This document shows, piece after piece, positions 43,053 to 53,794 of a DNA stretch of 64,000 nucleotides. The notes below the pieces were generated by a model. The model was not told the origin of the DNA. It saw only the letters and a program-made list of their open reading frames with translations, and ran no database searches. A program made the translations under genes and the position numbers. How positions within the stretch are numbered: position 1 is the stretch's first letter; every line of letters starts with the position of its first letter. The stretch is from positions 620,001 to 684,000 of the forward strand of contig NZ_JAGPNL010000002.1 in the NCBI RefSeq assembly GCF_018069565.1, in the 5' to 3' direction. This DNA comes from Streptomyces tagetis (GTDB lineage Bacteria > Actinomycetota > Actinomycetes > Streptomycetales > Streptomycetaceae).

Positions 43053-43075
43053 GGTGATAGGGCCGCGCTATCACC
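43053..43075. promoter_or_regulatory. LysR-type operator between snpA and its regulator
   Basis: GGTGATAG, seven bases, CTATCACC: a perfect 8-bp inverted repeat in the 208-bp divergent region, with the T-n11-A core expected of LysR sites. It lies 80 bases before snpA and 107 bases before the LysR gene. Confidence 0.75.
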
Positions 43076-43181
43076 CCCGTCCGCCCTGCCCGCCCGACGT
43101 GGGCCGAAGTGCTGAACTCGCCCGGTTCCGCCGCCTTTTGTTCACCTGGCGCAACCCCCTGGACGCCTCTACGCTCCCCGC

Positions 43182-44183
43182 ATGGAGCTTGAGGTGAGGC
43201 ACCTTCGCGCGCTCTGCGCGATCGACGACGCGGGCAGCCTGCACCGGGCCGCACGTCAACTGGGCGTGGCCCAGCCCACGTTGAGCGCCCAGTTGAGCCG
43301 CATCGAACAGGCCCTGGGCGGGCGGCTGTTCGTGCGCGAGCGCACCGGGTGCCGCCCGACCCCGCTCGGGCGTACCGTCCTCGGCCGGGCCCGCCCGCTC
43401 GTGGCCGACATGCGCACCCTGGTCCGGGAGACCCGCGCGGCGGCGGCCGGCGGCGACAGCCGCCTGCGCGTCGGCTCCACCGCGAGCCGTGCCCTCGCCG
43501 GGTGGCTGCGCCGGCTGCGCCGCCCCGGGCTGGAACCCGCCCTCCAGATGGACGTCTCCGCCAACGAACTGCTGCGCCGGGTCGCCGACGGGCAGCTCGA
43601 CGTGGCCTTCGTGCACGAGGTCGAGGGCAGCCCGCTGCGGGTGCCGGAGGGGCTGCGGCTGCGGGTGCTCGTGGAGCGGGAGCCGCAGTTCGTGATGTTG
43701 CCCGCCGACCATCCGGCCGCCGCCGGTGGTGTGGTCCGCCTCGCCGACCTGGCCGAGGACCGCTGGATGGTCGATCCGACCGTCGACGGCGAGTGGGACG
43801 GCGTGCACCGGATGCTGCGCGCGGTCGGCCTCAACCCCCGTGTCCTGCACGGCGATTACCACACGGCCGCGTCCCTGGTCGCCACCGGCGAGGTGGTCAC
43901 CGTCTGCCAGCCCAGCTCGCGGTCGCGCCCCGACCTGGCCGTGCGCCGCCTCGCCGGCGACCCGCTCGGCGTCCGCCTGCTGCTCGCCGCGCGGACCCGG
44001 GACCGGCTGGACGCGGCCTACCCGGCGCTGGAGGAGGCGTACTGGGAGGTGGCCCGCGAGTCGTGCGCGTACCGGGAGTGGCTGGAGGACACGGGACCCC
44101 TGCCGGCCCCCTCACCACCCCCGCTCACCCCGGGCACCGCCGTCCCGGGCACCGGCCGGCCGGCGCTGACCCCGTCCCGCTGA
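43182..44183 (+). CDS. snpR: LysR-family regulator of snapalysin
   Basis: 333 residues. The LysR helix-turn-helix is MELEVRHLRALCAIDDAGSLHRAARQLGVAQPTLSAQLSRIEQALGGRLFVRER (start and end of the domain shown). The effector domain follows from about residue 90 (LRVGSTASRALAGWL). The C-terminal 30 residues are Pro-rich. The divergent position next to snpA matches known SnpR/MprR activators of metalloprotease genes in Streptomyces; the named symbol rests on this synteny. Confidence 0.9.
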   Translation: MELEVRHLRALCAIDDAGSLHRAARQLGVAQPTLSAQLSRIEQALGGRLFVRERTGCRPTPLGRTVLGRARPLVADMRTLVRETRAAAAGGDSRLRVGSTASRALAGWLRRLRRPGLEPALQMDVSANELLRRVADGQLDVAFVHEVEGSPLRVPEGLRLRVLVEREPQFVMLPADHPAAAGGVVRLADLAEDRWMVDPTVDGEWDGVHRMLRAVGLNPRVLHGDYHTAASLVATGEVVTVCQPSSRSRPDLAVRRLAGDPLGVRLLLAARTRDRLDAAYPALEEAYWEVARESCAYREWLEDTGPLPAPSPPPLTPGTAVPGTGRPALTPSR

Positions 44184-44474
44184 TCTCCGTCCCGCCCGCC
44201 CCGCCCCGGGTACGGAGCCCCCGGCCGGCAGGGCCCGCGCCCACCCCCGCACCGGCCCGCCCGCCCCGTCCCCCGGCGGACGCCACCGACCGCGGCACCC
44301 GGGTGAACACCCGTGCCCCGCACGGCACGAGCCACCCCGCCGGCCCCGCCCGCGGCCCCGCCGTGAGCCCGGTCCGGAGCCCGGCGACGGCGTCGGAGCG
44401 GCGTGTCGGTCCATTGCGGTGATTTCCCTTTCCCGCCGGTATGAGGGGATGACCGGCTGGTTACCGAGAGCACC

Positions 44475-45227
44475 ATGAGCTCTACGCGACGACTTCCGCC
44501 CCTCCGATCCCTGGCCGTGATCTGCGCCATGGGCGGTTCCCTCCTGCTGGCGACCGCCTGCAGCAGCGCCGACACCACCCGTTCGAGCGTCGCCGAGGCG
44601 GCGCCGACCGGATCGCCCTCCACCCCCGCCACCGACACCGGCACCGCCTCTCCGACGGGCACGGCGTCGTCCTCGCCCGGCGGGGACCGGGCCGAGCGCA
44701 AGGCGCTGATCCCGATGGCGAAGATCACCTGGGACAAGGCGGCCGACACCGCCATGAAGGAGGTGCCCCAGAGCAAGCTGGTCGACCTCGAACTACAGCG
44801 GACCTCGAAGGACGCCACGTCGGCGACGGGCTCCCCGAGCCCCAGCACCCCGAACCCGGCCCCCAGCGTGGGCGCACCCGAGTGGGAGGCCAAGGTCGCG
44901 GCCCCCGACGGCACCGTGCACCGGATCGACATCGACGCGGTCAGCGGCAAGGTCTTCCGCACCCAGGTCGAGCCGGACCAGAGCGCCGCGGACAAGCGGG
45001 ACATGGCCGACCGGCTGGACAAGGCGAGCCAGACCCCGCAGCAGGCCGTGAAGGCCGCCACCGACAAGACCAAGGGCACCGTCACCGGGCTCGCCCTCGA
45101 CGAGAACGACAACCAGCAGCTCCAGTGGGCCGTGGACGTCGTCAACACCGACACCTGGGACAAGACGACCGTCGACGTGGACGCCACCAACGGCAAGGTC
45201 CTCGGCGAGAAGGTCGACGACGACTGA
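44475..45227 (+). CDS. PepSY domain lipoprotein
   Basis: 250 residues. The lipobox LATAC is near residue 29, then a Ser/Thr/Pro/Ala-rich tether to about residue 72. Two PepSY units follow: ITWDKAADTAMKEVPQSKLVDLELQR to DGTVHRIDIDAVSGKVFRTQVE, and TPQQAVKAATDKTKGTVTGLALDE to KTTVDVDATNGKVLGEKVDDD. PepSY domains are proposed protease inhibitors or metal-binding modules at the cell surface; being downstream of a protease locus is suggestive. It ends at a strong hairpin. Confidence 0.88.
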   Translation: MSSTRRLPPLRSLAVICAMGGSLLLATACSSADTTRSSVAEAAPTGSPSTPATDTGTASPTGTASSSPGGDRAERKALIPMAKITWDKAADTAMKEVPQSKLVDLELQRTSKDATSATGSPSPSTPNPAPSVGAPEWEAKVAAPDGTVHRIDIDAVSGKVFRTQVEPDQSAADKRDMADRLDKASQTPQQAVKAATDKTKGTVTGLALDENDNQQLQWAVDVVNTDTWDKTTVDVDATNGKVLGEKVDDD

Positions 45228-45288
45228 CCTCTTCGCGAGCGGCACGGCGGTCGGGCACCGGGACCGCCACGCGGGAGCACACGCACCA

Positions 45289-45328
45289 CGACGGGAGCGG
45301 CGGGCCGGGCGGCCCACCGCTCCCGTCG
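45289..45328. terminator. Bidirectional hairpin terminator
   Basis: CGACGGGAGCGG at 45289-45300 pairs perfectly with 45317-45328, with extra GGGCC/GGCCC pairing in the loop. It separates the PepSY gene from the convergent MFS gene. Confidence 0.8.
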
Positions 45329-45348
45329 CGTTCACCCGTACGCGGGCG

Positions 45349-46611
45349 TCAGGCCGCCGGTTCGACGGCCGCCGCTTCGAGGGCCTCCGGCTCGGCCCTG
45401 CGGCTCGGCAGGGTCAGCACGGCGAGGAAGCCGAAGACCGCGACCGCGGCGAAGAAGTAGAAGCCCCACGGGTGGCCGATCCCCGACGCCACCAGGGCAC
45501 CGGTGATGGACGGGCCGACGATCGAACCGAGCCGCCCGATGCCCGAGGCGGAGCCGAGCGCGGTGCCGCGCACGGCGGCCGGGTAGAAGTTGGTCACGTA
45601 GGCGTAGACCAGGACCTGCGCGGAGAAGACGAACACCCCGGTGAGGAAGACCACGGTGTTGAGGAGCAGGTCGCTGTCCATCTTCACGCTCAGACACGCC
45701 AGCATGACGACCGAGACCGCGAACCAGCCCATGGTGGTGCCCTTGATGCCCCGCCGGTCGGCGACCCAGCCGCCGAGGACCAGGCCGAGGACGCCGCCGA
45801 CGTTGAGCACGAGGAGCTGCGTGACGGCGGTGGGCACCGGGTAACCGGCGTCGTTCATCAGCTTGGGCAGCCAGGTGTTGAGGCCGTAGACCAGCAGCAG
45901 ACCCATGAACGAGGCGACCCAGACGCCGACGCACGCGCGCAGGTAGGCCGGCTTGAGCAGTTCGCCGAACGGCACCCGTTCGGTGCCCTCCTTCTGCGCC
46001 TTGACGAACGCCTCGGACTCCGGCAGGCGGAACCACTGGATGACGGCGACGCCGAGGCCCACCACGCCGAGCAGGTAGAACAGGATCTCCCAGTCGTCGG
46101 TGACCTGGAGCGCGAGCAGCGAGGTGATCACCGCGCCGGTGTGGTAGCCGGTCATGGTGAGCGTGCTGGCCCGCGCCCGGCGGCCGGCCGGCATGTGCTC
46201 GGCCATCATCGTCAGCGAGACCGGCATGCAGGCGCCCAGGCCCAGACCGGCGATGAGCCGGAGCAGGGCGAACATGGCGACGGAGTTCGCCAGCGGCACC
46301 ACGAGGGTGAAGACGGAGAACAGCACGACCGAGCCGATGAGCAGCGCGCGCCGGCCCAGCCGGTCGGCGAGCGGGCCGACGCAGACCGCGCCGATCGCCA
46401 CGCCGACCAGCGAGAGCGTGGCGATGGTCGTCGCGTCGGCCGCGGTCATGCCGAGGTGCCGGGTCTTGAGCAGGGTGGGGATGATCGCGCCGAGGACGAC
46501 GAGGTCGTAGCCCTCCAGCATGACGGTGATCCAGCACAGGACCACCGTCCAGGTGCCGCTCGTGCCGCGGGAGCCGCGCGTGGACGAGTCGGATGTGGTG
46601 GCGGAAGCCAT
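45349..46611 (-). CDS. MFS transporter, aromatic acid:H+ symporter (BenK/PcaK-like)
   Basis: 420 residues with 12 predicted helices. The AAHS-type motif at helix 1 is EGYDLVVLGAIIPTLL, followed by GPLADRLGRRALLIGS and the second copy GWVADRRGIKGTTMGW. The ATG overlaps nothing; the gene follows the benzaldehyde dehydrogenase by 59 bases in the same direction. Context points to uptake of benzoate, mandelate or benzoylformate. Specificity cannot be decided from sequence. Confidence 0.92.
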   Translation of the reverse strand: MASATTSDSSTRGSRGTSGTWTVVLCWITVMLEGYDLVVLGAIIPTLLKTRHLGMTAADATTIATLSLVGVAIGAVCVGPLADRLGRRALLIGSVVLFSVFTLVVPLANSVAMFALLRLIAGLGLGACMPVSLTMMAEHMPAGRRARASTLTMTGYHTGAVITSLLALQVTDDWEILFYLLGVVGLGVAVIQWFRLPESEAFVKAQKEGTERVPFGELLKPAYLRACVGVWVASFMGLLLVYGLNTWLPKLMNDAGYPVPTAVTQLLVLNVGGVLGLVLGGWVADRRGIKGTTMGWFAVSVVMLACLSVKMDSDLLLNTVVFLTGVFVFSAQVLVYAYVTNFYPAAVRGTALGSASGIGRLGSIVGPSITGALVASGIGHPWGFYFFAAVAVFGFLAVLTLPSRRAEPEALEAAAVEPAA

Positions 46612-46670
46612 GGTGACGTTCCCCCCAGTCGGGTGGGTGAGCGGAGCGGGGACGGGGACGGGCGGGCCGG

Positions 46671-48125
46671 TCAGAAGGGGTAGTCGGCGATGTCGGGGCG
46701 GACGGTGACCCACTGGGTCTCGGTGAACGCCTCGACGTTGGCCGCCGCGCCCCCGAACCGGGAGCCCGTGCCGGACGCCTTGACCCCGCCGAAGGGGGCG
46801 TTGGGCTCGTCGGCGACGGTCTGCTCGTTGATGTGCACCTTGCCGGACTCGATGCGGTCGGCGAGCTTCATCGCCGTGCCCACGTCGCCGAGGATGCCGA
46901 CGGAGAGCCCGTACTCGCAGTCGTCGACGATCCGCGCCGCCTCCTCCAGCGTGGCGAAGGAGATGACCGGCGCCACCGGGCCGAAGATCTCCTCGCGCCA
47001 GGCCGGCATCTCCGTGGTCAGCCCGGTCAGCACCGTGGCCCGGTAGCAGGCGCCGTCGATCTCGCCGCCCGCGGCGAGCTTCGCGCCGGCCGCGACGCTC
47101 CGGGTGACGATGCCGTGCACACGCTCCAGTTGGCGCCGGTCGATGATCGGGCCGAGCGCCACCTCCTCGCGGGCCGGGTCGCCGACCGGCAGGGCCTTCG
47201 CCTTCGCGGCGAGGGCCGCCGTGTACTCCTCGACCAGCGACTCGTGCACGATGTGCCGGCCGGTCGTCATGCAGATCTGCCCCTGGTGCAGGTACGAGCC
47301 GAACGCGCCCGCCGACGCCGCCTTCGCCACGTCCGCGCCCGGCAGCACCACCAGCGCGTTGTTGCCGCCCAGTTCGAGGTGGGCCCGCTTGAGCAGCCGC
47401 CCGGCCCGCTCGCCGATCGCCCGGCCGACCGGCGTGGAGCCGGTGAAGGAGACGACCCGCACCTCGGGCGCGTCGACGACCGCCTGGCCGACCGAGCCGT
47501 CGCCCGGCAGCAGGTGCAGCAGGCCCTCCGGCAGCCCCGCCTCCTCGAAGATCCGGGCGATGACGACGCCGCCGCTCACCGTGGTGCGCGGGTCCGGCTT
47601 GAGGAGCACCGCGTTGCCGAGGGCGAGCGCCGGGGCGACCGAGCGCAGACCGAGGATGAGCGGGAAGTTGAAGGGCGCGATGACGCTGACGACCCCGGCC
47701 GGACGGCGCCGCGCCAGCGACCAGCGGGCGTCCTCGGAGGTGAGCACCTCGCCCTGCGGATGCGTCGGCAGGCCCGCGCACTCGAAGCACTCGCCGACGG
47801 CGAGCCCCACCTCGAAGCCGGCCTTGGACCGGACCGAGCCGGCCTCGCGCACCAGCCACTCCTCCACCTCGGCGGCGTGCTCGGTGAAGAGCTCACCCGC
47901 CCGGCGCAGTACGGCGGCCCGCCGCTGGGGCGGGGTCGCCGCCCAGGCCCGCTGGGCCTCGGCGGCGCGGGCCGCGGCACGGGCCACGTCCTCGGTGCCG
48001 GCCGCGCCCACCGTGCCGAGCCGGTCACCGGTGGCCGGCTCCACGACCGGGTGTCCGGTGGCCGACTCCCGCCAGCCGTCGCTGAAGAACCGGCCGCCCC
48101 AGACGCCGCTGTCCAGGAAAGTCAT
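46671..48125 (-). CDS. Benzaldehyde dehydrogenase (aldehyde dehydrogenase family)
   Basis: 484 residues of the ALDH family: NAD site VIAPFNFPLILGLRSVAPALA, FTGSTPVGR, catalytic Glu in LELGGNNALVVL and nucleophile Cys in HQGQICMTTGRHIV. The VLLKPDPRTTVSGG and Asn/Cys pattern match the benzaldehyde dehydrogenase/vanillin dehydrogenase branch (XylC/MdlD-like). It oxidises benzaldehyde to benzoate, following the decarboxylase encoded 91 bases upstream on the same strand. Confidence 0.93.
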   Translation of the reverse strand: MTFLDSGVWGGRFFSDGWRESATGHPVVEPATGDRLGTVGAAGTEDVARAAARAAEAQRAWAATPPQRRAAVLRRAGELFTEHAAEVEEWLVREAGSVRSKAGFEVGLAVGECFECAGLPTHPQGEVLTSEDARWSLARRRPAGVVSVIAPFNFPLILGLRSVAPALALGNAVLLKPDPRTTVSGGVVIARIFEEAGLPEGLLHLLPGDGSVGQAVVDAPEVRVVSFTGSTPVGRAIGERAGRLLKRAHLELGGNNALVVLPGADVAKAASAGAFGSYLHQGQICMTTGRHIVHESLVEEYTAALAAKAKALPVGDPAREEVALGPIIDRRQLERVHGIVTRSVAAGAKLAAGGEIDGACYRATVLTGLTTEMPAWREEIFGPVAPVISFATLEEAARIVDDCEYGLSVGILGDVGTAMKLADRIESGKVHINEQTVADEPNAPFGGVKASGTGSRFGGAAANVEAFTETQWVTVRPDIADYPF

Positions 48126-48216
48126 CGTGTTCCCTCTCTTCTTCCGTCGTCGCTCTTCGTCGCTCTGCTTCGGGTGCTCGTGCGGTGCTCGTGGGGTGCT
48201 CGCCGCACCCCGTCCC

Positions 48217-49797
48217 TCAGGAGGGGGTGGTCAGCGCCGTGTCCACCTGGATCAGCCGGGGCCCGTCGGCCGGCTCGGCGAGGAGGGCGCGCAGTTCCCC
48301 GGCGTCGCCGGCCTGCCGGGCGGGCACCCCGTAGCCCTCCGCGATCCGGGTGAAGTCCAGCCCGGGGATGTCGAGTCCGGGGGCGTCCGGCACGCCGAGC
48401 AGCCCGCCGAACCAGCGCAGCGCCCCGTACGTGCCGTTGCGCAGCAGCACGATGGTCAGCGGCACCCGGTGCTGCGCCGCCGTCCACAGGGCCGTGATGC
48501 CGTAGTTGGCCGAACCGTCCCCGATCACGCCGACGACCGGGCGGCCGGGGGAGCCCATCGCCACGCCGACCGCGCCGGGCAGGCCGAAGCCGAGCCCGCC
48601 CGCCGCCGGGAAGTAGTACGAGCCCGGACGGCGCAGGTCCATCTGCCGCCACCACGCGGCACTGGTCGAGGTCGACTCGACCACGTACGCGGTGTCGTCG
48701 GGGAGTTCGTCGCGCAGCGCGGCGAAGACCTCCTCCGGGTGGGTCTCGGCGCCCTCTGCGGTGGGCGGTCCGGGCACCGGGCGGAAGTCGCCGGCCGGGG
48801 AGGCGGGCGCGTCGAGGGTCTTCAGGAGCAGGTCGACGACCGCGCCCGGGTCGGCGACCAGCGCCTCGCCCATCGGCGCCCGCGCCGCCGCGGCGGCGTC
48901 CTCGGTGACCTGGATCAGCCGCGTGCCCTCGGGCAGGTACCGGCCGGGCAGGTACTCGTGGTAGCGGAAGACCGGCGCCCCCAGCACCAGCACCAGGTCG
49001 TGGCCCTCGAACGCCTCGGAGACCGGCGCGATCCCGGCCGGCAGCACCCCGCGGAAGAGCGGGTGCCGGTTGGGGAAGGGCAGCCGGAACTGCGAGGGCG
49101 CCGCCCACACCGGCCCGCCGAGCCGCTCCGCGAGCCGTACGGCGTCGTCGAAGAGACCGTCCGCGTCGATGTCCCCGCCGAGCACCAGCGCGGGACGCCG
49201 GGCGGCGGCGACCCGCTCGGCGAGCCGGCGGCCCTGCTCCGCGCCGGGCGCCGCACCCCGCCCCACCTCCCGGTCGAGGACGGCCAGGCTGTTGTCGCCG
49301 GCCTCCGCCTCCCAGTCGTCGTAGGGGACGGAGAGGTACGTCGGCCGCCGCTGGAGCCGCGCCTCGAAGACGGCCTGGGCCAGCGCCCGCGGCACGTCCT
49401 CGGCGCAGGCCGGCTCACCGGCCCAGCCGACCAGCGGCTTCATCAGGGACGGGGCGTCGACGCTGGCCAGGTTGGCCTCCGGACCGATGGCCGGACGCAC
49501 CTGCTGCCCGGCCACGATCACCAGCGGGGTGCGGGAGGCCACGGCGTTGGTGAGGGCGCCCATCGCGTTGCCGGAACCGGAGGCGGCGTGCAGGTTCACC
49601 AGCGCCGGCCGGCCGGTCGCCTGGGCGTACCCGTCGGCCATGCCCAGGACGGCGCCCTCGTGCAGACCGAGGACGTACCGGAAGCCGTCGGGGAGGTCGG
49701 CGAGGAAGGGCAGCTCGTTGGAGCCGGGGTTGCCGAACACGGTGGTGAGCCCCTGGCGCTCCAGGAATTCGTGGGAGACACGACGCACGGATGGCAC
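48217..49797 (-). CDS. mdlC: Benzoylformate decarboxylase
   Basis: 526 residues from GTG 49797, which has AAAGGA upstream; a longer frame is open but the family begins shortly before SVRRVSHEFLERQGLTTVFGNPGSNELPF. This region carries the active-site Ser and the early Glu of the TPP proton relay is in GLHEGAVLGMADGYAQ. The TPP-Mg motif is VIGDGSANYGITALW. It decarboxylates benzoylformate to benzaldehyde. It is the first gene of the operon decarboxylase, dehydrogenase, transporter. Acetolactate synthase is less likely given the GNPGSNELPFL signature. Confidence 0.92.
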   Translation of the reverse strand: MPSVRRVSHEFLERQGLTTVFGNPGSNELPFLADLPDGFRYVLGLHEGAVLGMADGYAQATGRPALVNLHAASGSGNAMGALTNAVASRTPLVIVAGQQVRPAIGPEANLASVDAPSLMKPLVGWAGEPACAEDVPRALAQAVFEARLQRRPTYLSVPYDDWEAEAGDNSLAVLDREVGRGAAPGAEQGRRLAERVAAARRPALVLGGDIDADGLFDDAVRLAERLGGPVWAAPSQFRLPFPNRHPLFRGVLPAGIAPVSEAFEGHDLVLVLGAPVFRYHEYLPGRYLPEGTRLIQVTEDAAAAARAPMGEALVADPGAVVDLLLKTLDAPASPAGDFRPVPGPPTAEGAETHPEEVFAALRDELPDDTAYVVESTSTSAAWWRQMDLRRPGSYYFPAAGGLGFGLPGAVGVAMGSPGRPVVGVIGDGSANYGITALWTAAQHRVPLTIVLLRNGTYGALRWFGGLLGVPDAPGLDIPGLDFTRIAEGYGVPARQAGDAGELRALLAEPADGPRLIQVDTALTTPS

Positions 49798-49891
49798 AGA
49801 CGTTCCTTTCGCAGTGACGTCCGACACGTTAGGGACCCCGCGACATGGGCACCAATAGATGTTTCGGCGCCGCGATATAGAGTCCGTCGAT

Positions 49892-50827
49892 ATGGCCTCC
49901 TTCGACCTCAACCTCGCCCGCGTCTTCGTCCTGCTCTACGAATCCGGCAGCGTCACGGCCACCGCGGAGGCGCTCCACGTCACCCAGCCCACGGTCAGCT
50001 ACAGCCTGGGCAAGCTGCGCCGGCACTTCGACGACGAGCTGTTCCGGCGCACCGGGCGCGGTCTGACGCCGACGGCGGGCGCCCGGCGGCTGTACGAACC
50101 GCTCCAGCGGGCCCTGGCGGAGATCGACGGCACGATCCGGCAGGCGGACGACTTCGACCCGGAGACGATGCCGGGCCGTTTCACCATCGCCATGTCGGAC
50201 CTCGGCGAGGCCACGCTGCTGCCGAGGCTCCTCGCGGCGGCCCGGGAGCGCGCCCCGCGCGTCTCCTTCACCGTCCGGCCCTTCGACGTGGAGGACGCGG
50301 AGAGTCACCTGCGGCGCGGGGACCTCGACGCGTTCGTGGCGACGCCGGTGCTGAACTCGCACCGGACCGTGCGCATCCCGCTCTTCCAGGAGCGGTACGT
50401 GGGCATGGTCGCCTCCGACCACCCGCGCGTGCGGGGGGAGACGGTGACACTGGCGGAGCTGGCGGCCGAGCACCACGCGACGGTGTTCGGGCCGAGCGGG
50501 CACCTCGCGCCGCGGGGTGCGCTGGCCGCGCTCGGACTGCTCGACCGGGTGGTGGTGGAGGCCACCCGCTTCTCGATGCTGCCGTACCTGCTGGAGCAGA
50601 CCGACCTGATCGCGATCGTCCCGGAGTACGTGGGGGAGGTCTTCACCGCCTCCCACCACGTACGCCTGGTCAGGCTGCCCTTCGAGACCGAGCTGATCGA
50701 GGTGGCGCTCTACGCGCGGCACGAGTCCTCGCGCAGCCCGGCGCAGCGCTGGCTCGTGCGGTTCATGTCGGACGTGCTGGGCGAGCAGGTCAGCCCCGCC
50801 CAGCTTCCGCCGTACGCCGTGCGGTGA
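49892..50827 (+). CDS. LysR-family regulator of the benzoylformate operon
   Basis: 311 residues from ATG 49892 (MASFDLNLARVF is a typical LysR beginning). Helix-turn-helix: LLYESGSVTATAEALHVTQPTVSYSLGKLRRHFDDELFRR. The effector domain resembles the NodD/PcaQ class (PGRFTIAMSDLGEATLLPRLL). It is divergent from mdlC across 94 bases, so autoregulation and control of the aromatic operon are likely. It converges on a methyltransferase gene 22 bases downstream. Confidence 0.93.
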   Translation: MASFDLNLARVFVLLYESGSVTATAEALHVTQPTVSYSLGKLRRHFDDELFRRTGRGLTPTAGARRLYEPLQRALAEIDGTIRQADDFDPETMPGRFTIAMSDLGEATLLPRLLAAARERAPRVSFTVRPFDVEDAESHLRRGDLDAFVATPVLNSHRTVRIPLFQERYVGMVASDHPRVRGETVTLAELAAEHHATVFGPSGHLAPRGALAALGLLDRVVVEATRFSMLPYLLEQTDLIAIVPEYVGEVFTASHHVRLVRLPFETELIEVALYARHESSRSPAQRWLVRFMSDVLGEQVSPAQLPPYAVR

Positions 50828-50849
50828 CCGGGCCCGGCGCACGGGGGCG

Positions 50850-51671
50850 TCAGACCTTGCGGGCCACGCCCCCGAACATGGCGACCTCGGCGGGCGGTTC
50901 GCCGCCGGCCCCCACCTCGTCGGGGCGCCAGCGGTTGCAGGAGACGACGCCGGGCGGCAGCAGCTCCATCCCGTCGAAGAAGCGGGCGACGGCCCCGGGG
51001 GTGCGCTGGGTCAGCCTCGGGGTGCCGTTCTCGTTCCAGAAGGCCACCGCCGCGTCGACGTCGGGCATGTCCGGCCGGGTGATGGTGTGCGACAGCACGA
51101 GGTGGCTGCCGGCCGGGAGCGCGTCGACCAGCCGGCGCACGATGCCGTACGCCTCCTCGTCCTCCTCGACGAAGATGACCACGCCGAGCAGCACCAGCGC
51201 CACTGGCCGCGTCAGGTCCAGGGTCCGCGCGGCCTGCCCGAGGATGGCGTCGACGTCGCGCAGGTCCTCGTCGAGGTACGCGGTGCGCCCCTCCGGCGCG
51301 CTGGTCAGCAGCGCCTCCGCGTGGGCGAGGACGATCGGGTCGTTGTCGACGTAGACGACCCGGGACTCGGGGGCGAGGCGCTGGGCCACCTCGTGGGTGT
51401 TGTCCGCGGTGGGCAGCCCGGTGCCGATGTCGAGGAACTGCCGCACCCCGTGCTCGGCGACCAGATGGCGCACCGCGCGGCCGAGGAACTTCCGGTCGGC
51501 GAGGGCGTACTCCCCGATCCCGGGGTGCAGGGCCCGGATGCGGTCCCCGGCCTCCTGGTCGACCGCGTAGTTGTCCTTGCCTCCCAGCCAGTAGTTCCAG
51601 ATCCGGGCCGTGTGCGGCCGGTCCGTCCTGATCCTGCGAGGTGCCTCGGTCCTGGCGGACGACTCGGCCAT
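50850..51671 (-). CDS. SAM-dependent methyltransferase, SAV2177/DUF574 family (second copy)
   Basis: 273 residues from ATG 51671, preceded by GGGAGG. Hallmarks match the paralogue at 16840-17631: RIWNYWLGGKDNYAVDQ, VRQFLDIGTGLPT and VVYVDNDPIVLAHAEALL. The substrate is unknown. It is monocistronic and its 5' side faces the phosphoglucomutase gene 299 bases away. Confidence 0.93.
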   Translation of the reverse strand: MAESSARTEAPRRIRTDRPHTARIWNYWLGGKDNYAVDQEAGDRIRALHPGIGEYALADRKFLGRAVRHLVAEHGVRQFLDIGTGLPTADNTHEVAQRLAPESRVVYVDNDPIVLAHAEALLTSAPEGRTAYLDEDLRDVDAILGQAARTLDLTRPVALVLLGVVIFVEEDEEAYGIVRRLVDALPAGSHLVLSHTITRPDMPDVDAAVAFWNENGTPRLTQRTPGAVARFFDGMELLPPGVVSCNRWRPDEVGAGGEPPAEVAMFGGVARKV

Positions 51672-51970
51672 CTGCTGGTCCCTCCCGATTCCCCTGGTGA
51701 TCACGCAAGCACCAACGTACTAAGGGCAGTTGAAGAGCGCACCCATCTTGACGCACCCGGTCGGCGCGACGGGGACGCGCCGCCGTCGGGGAACCGGCCG
51801 GGCCGCGCCGTCCGCCCGGCCCGCCCCCCACCGCCTCCGATCCACCCCACCGCACCCGCCCCCACCGCCTCCGTTCCACCCCGACGCCCCGCCCGAGGTC
51901 GGCGCCCGCGCTCGGCCGGGGGAAGATGGGACGGCGAGCGAATGCATGACCGAAGCGGAGGAGTGGGCGC

Positions 51971-53611
<1,641 letters not shown>

Positions 53612-53615
53612 CCCG

Positions 53616-53699
53616 CCCGCACCACCGGGCCGCGCCCCCGCCGTCCGGCCGCGTACGCCGCCGGACCGGGGGAGCGGCCCGCCCGGGGCCTGGTGCGGG
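53616..53699. terminator. Nested inverted repeats after pgm
   Basis: An outer perfect 9-bp stem (CCCGCACCA at 53616-53624 with 53691-53699) encloses a second 7-bp stem (GTCCGGC at 53643-53649 with 53660-53666). It begins 5 bases after the pgm stop and may terminate transcription, although the arms are widely spaced. Confidence 0.45.
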
Positions 53700-53794
53700 G
53701 CACGTGACACCGGGCGGCCGATGTCCGTTGCTTTCCCCGTTTCGGGGTAGACGGGCAGGCGTAACGGTCAAGGCTCAGGAAGAGGGCGGATCGG

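Noticed and set aside
49798..49891. A LysR operator between mdlC and its regulator
   Set aside because: Only a GGCGCC core with weakly matching arms was seen around 49865-49872; not enough to list as a site.
47104..51354. A 1416-codon open frame on the plus strand
   Set aside because: It runs antisense or out of frame through a dehydrogenase, decarboxylase, LysR and methyltransferase gene. The composition is Arg/Pro/Ala-rich with no domain, typical of stop-poor GC-rich DNA.
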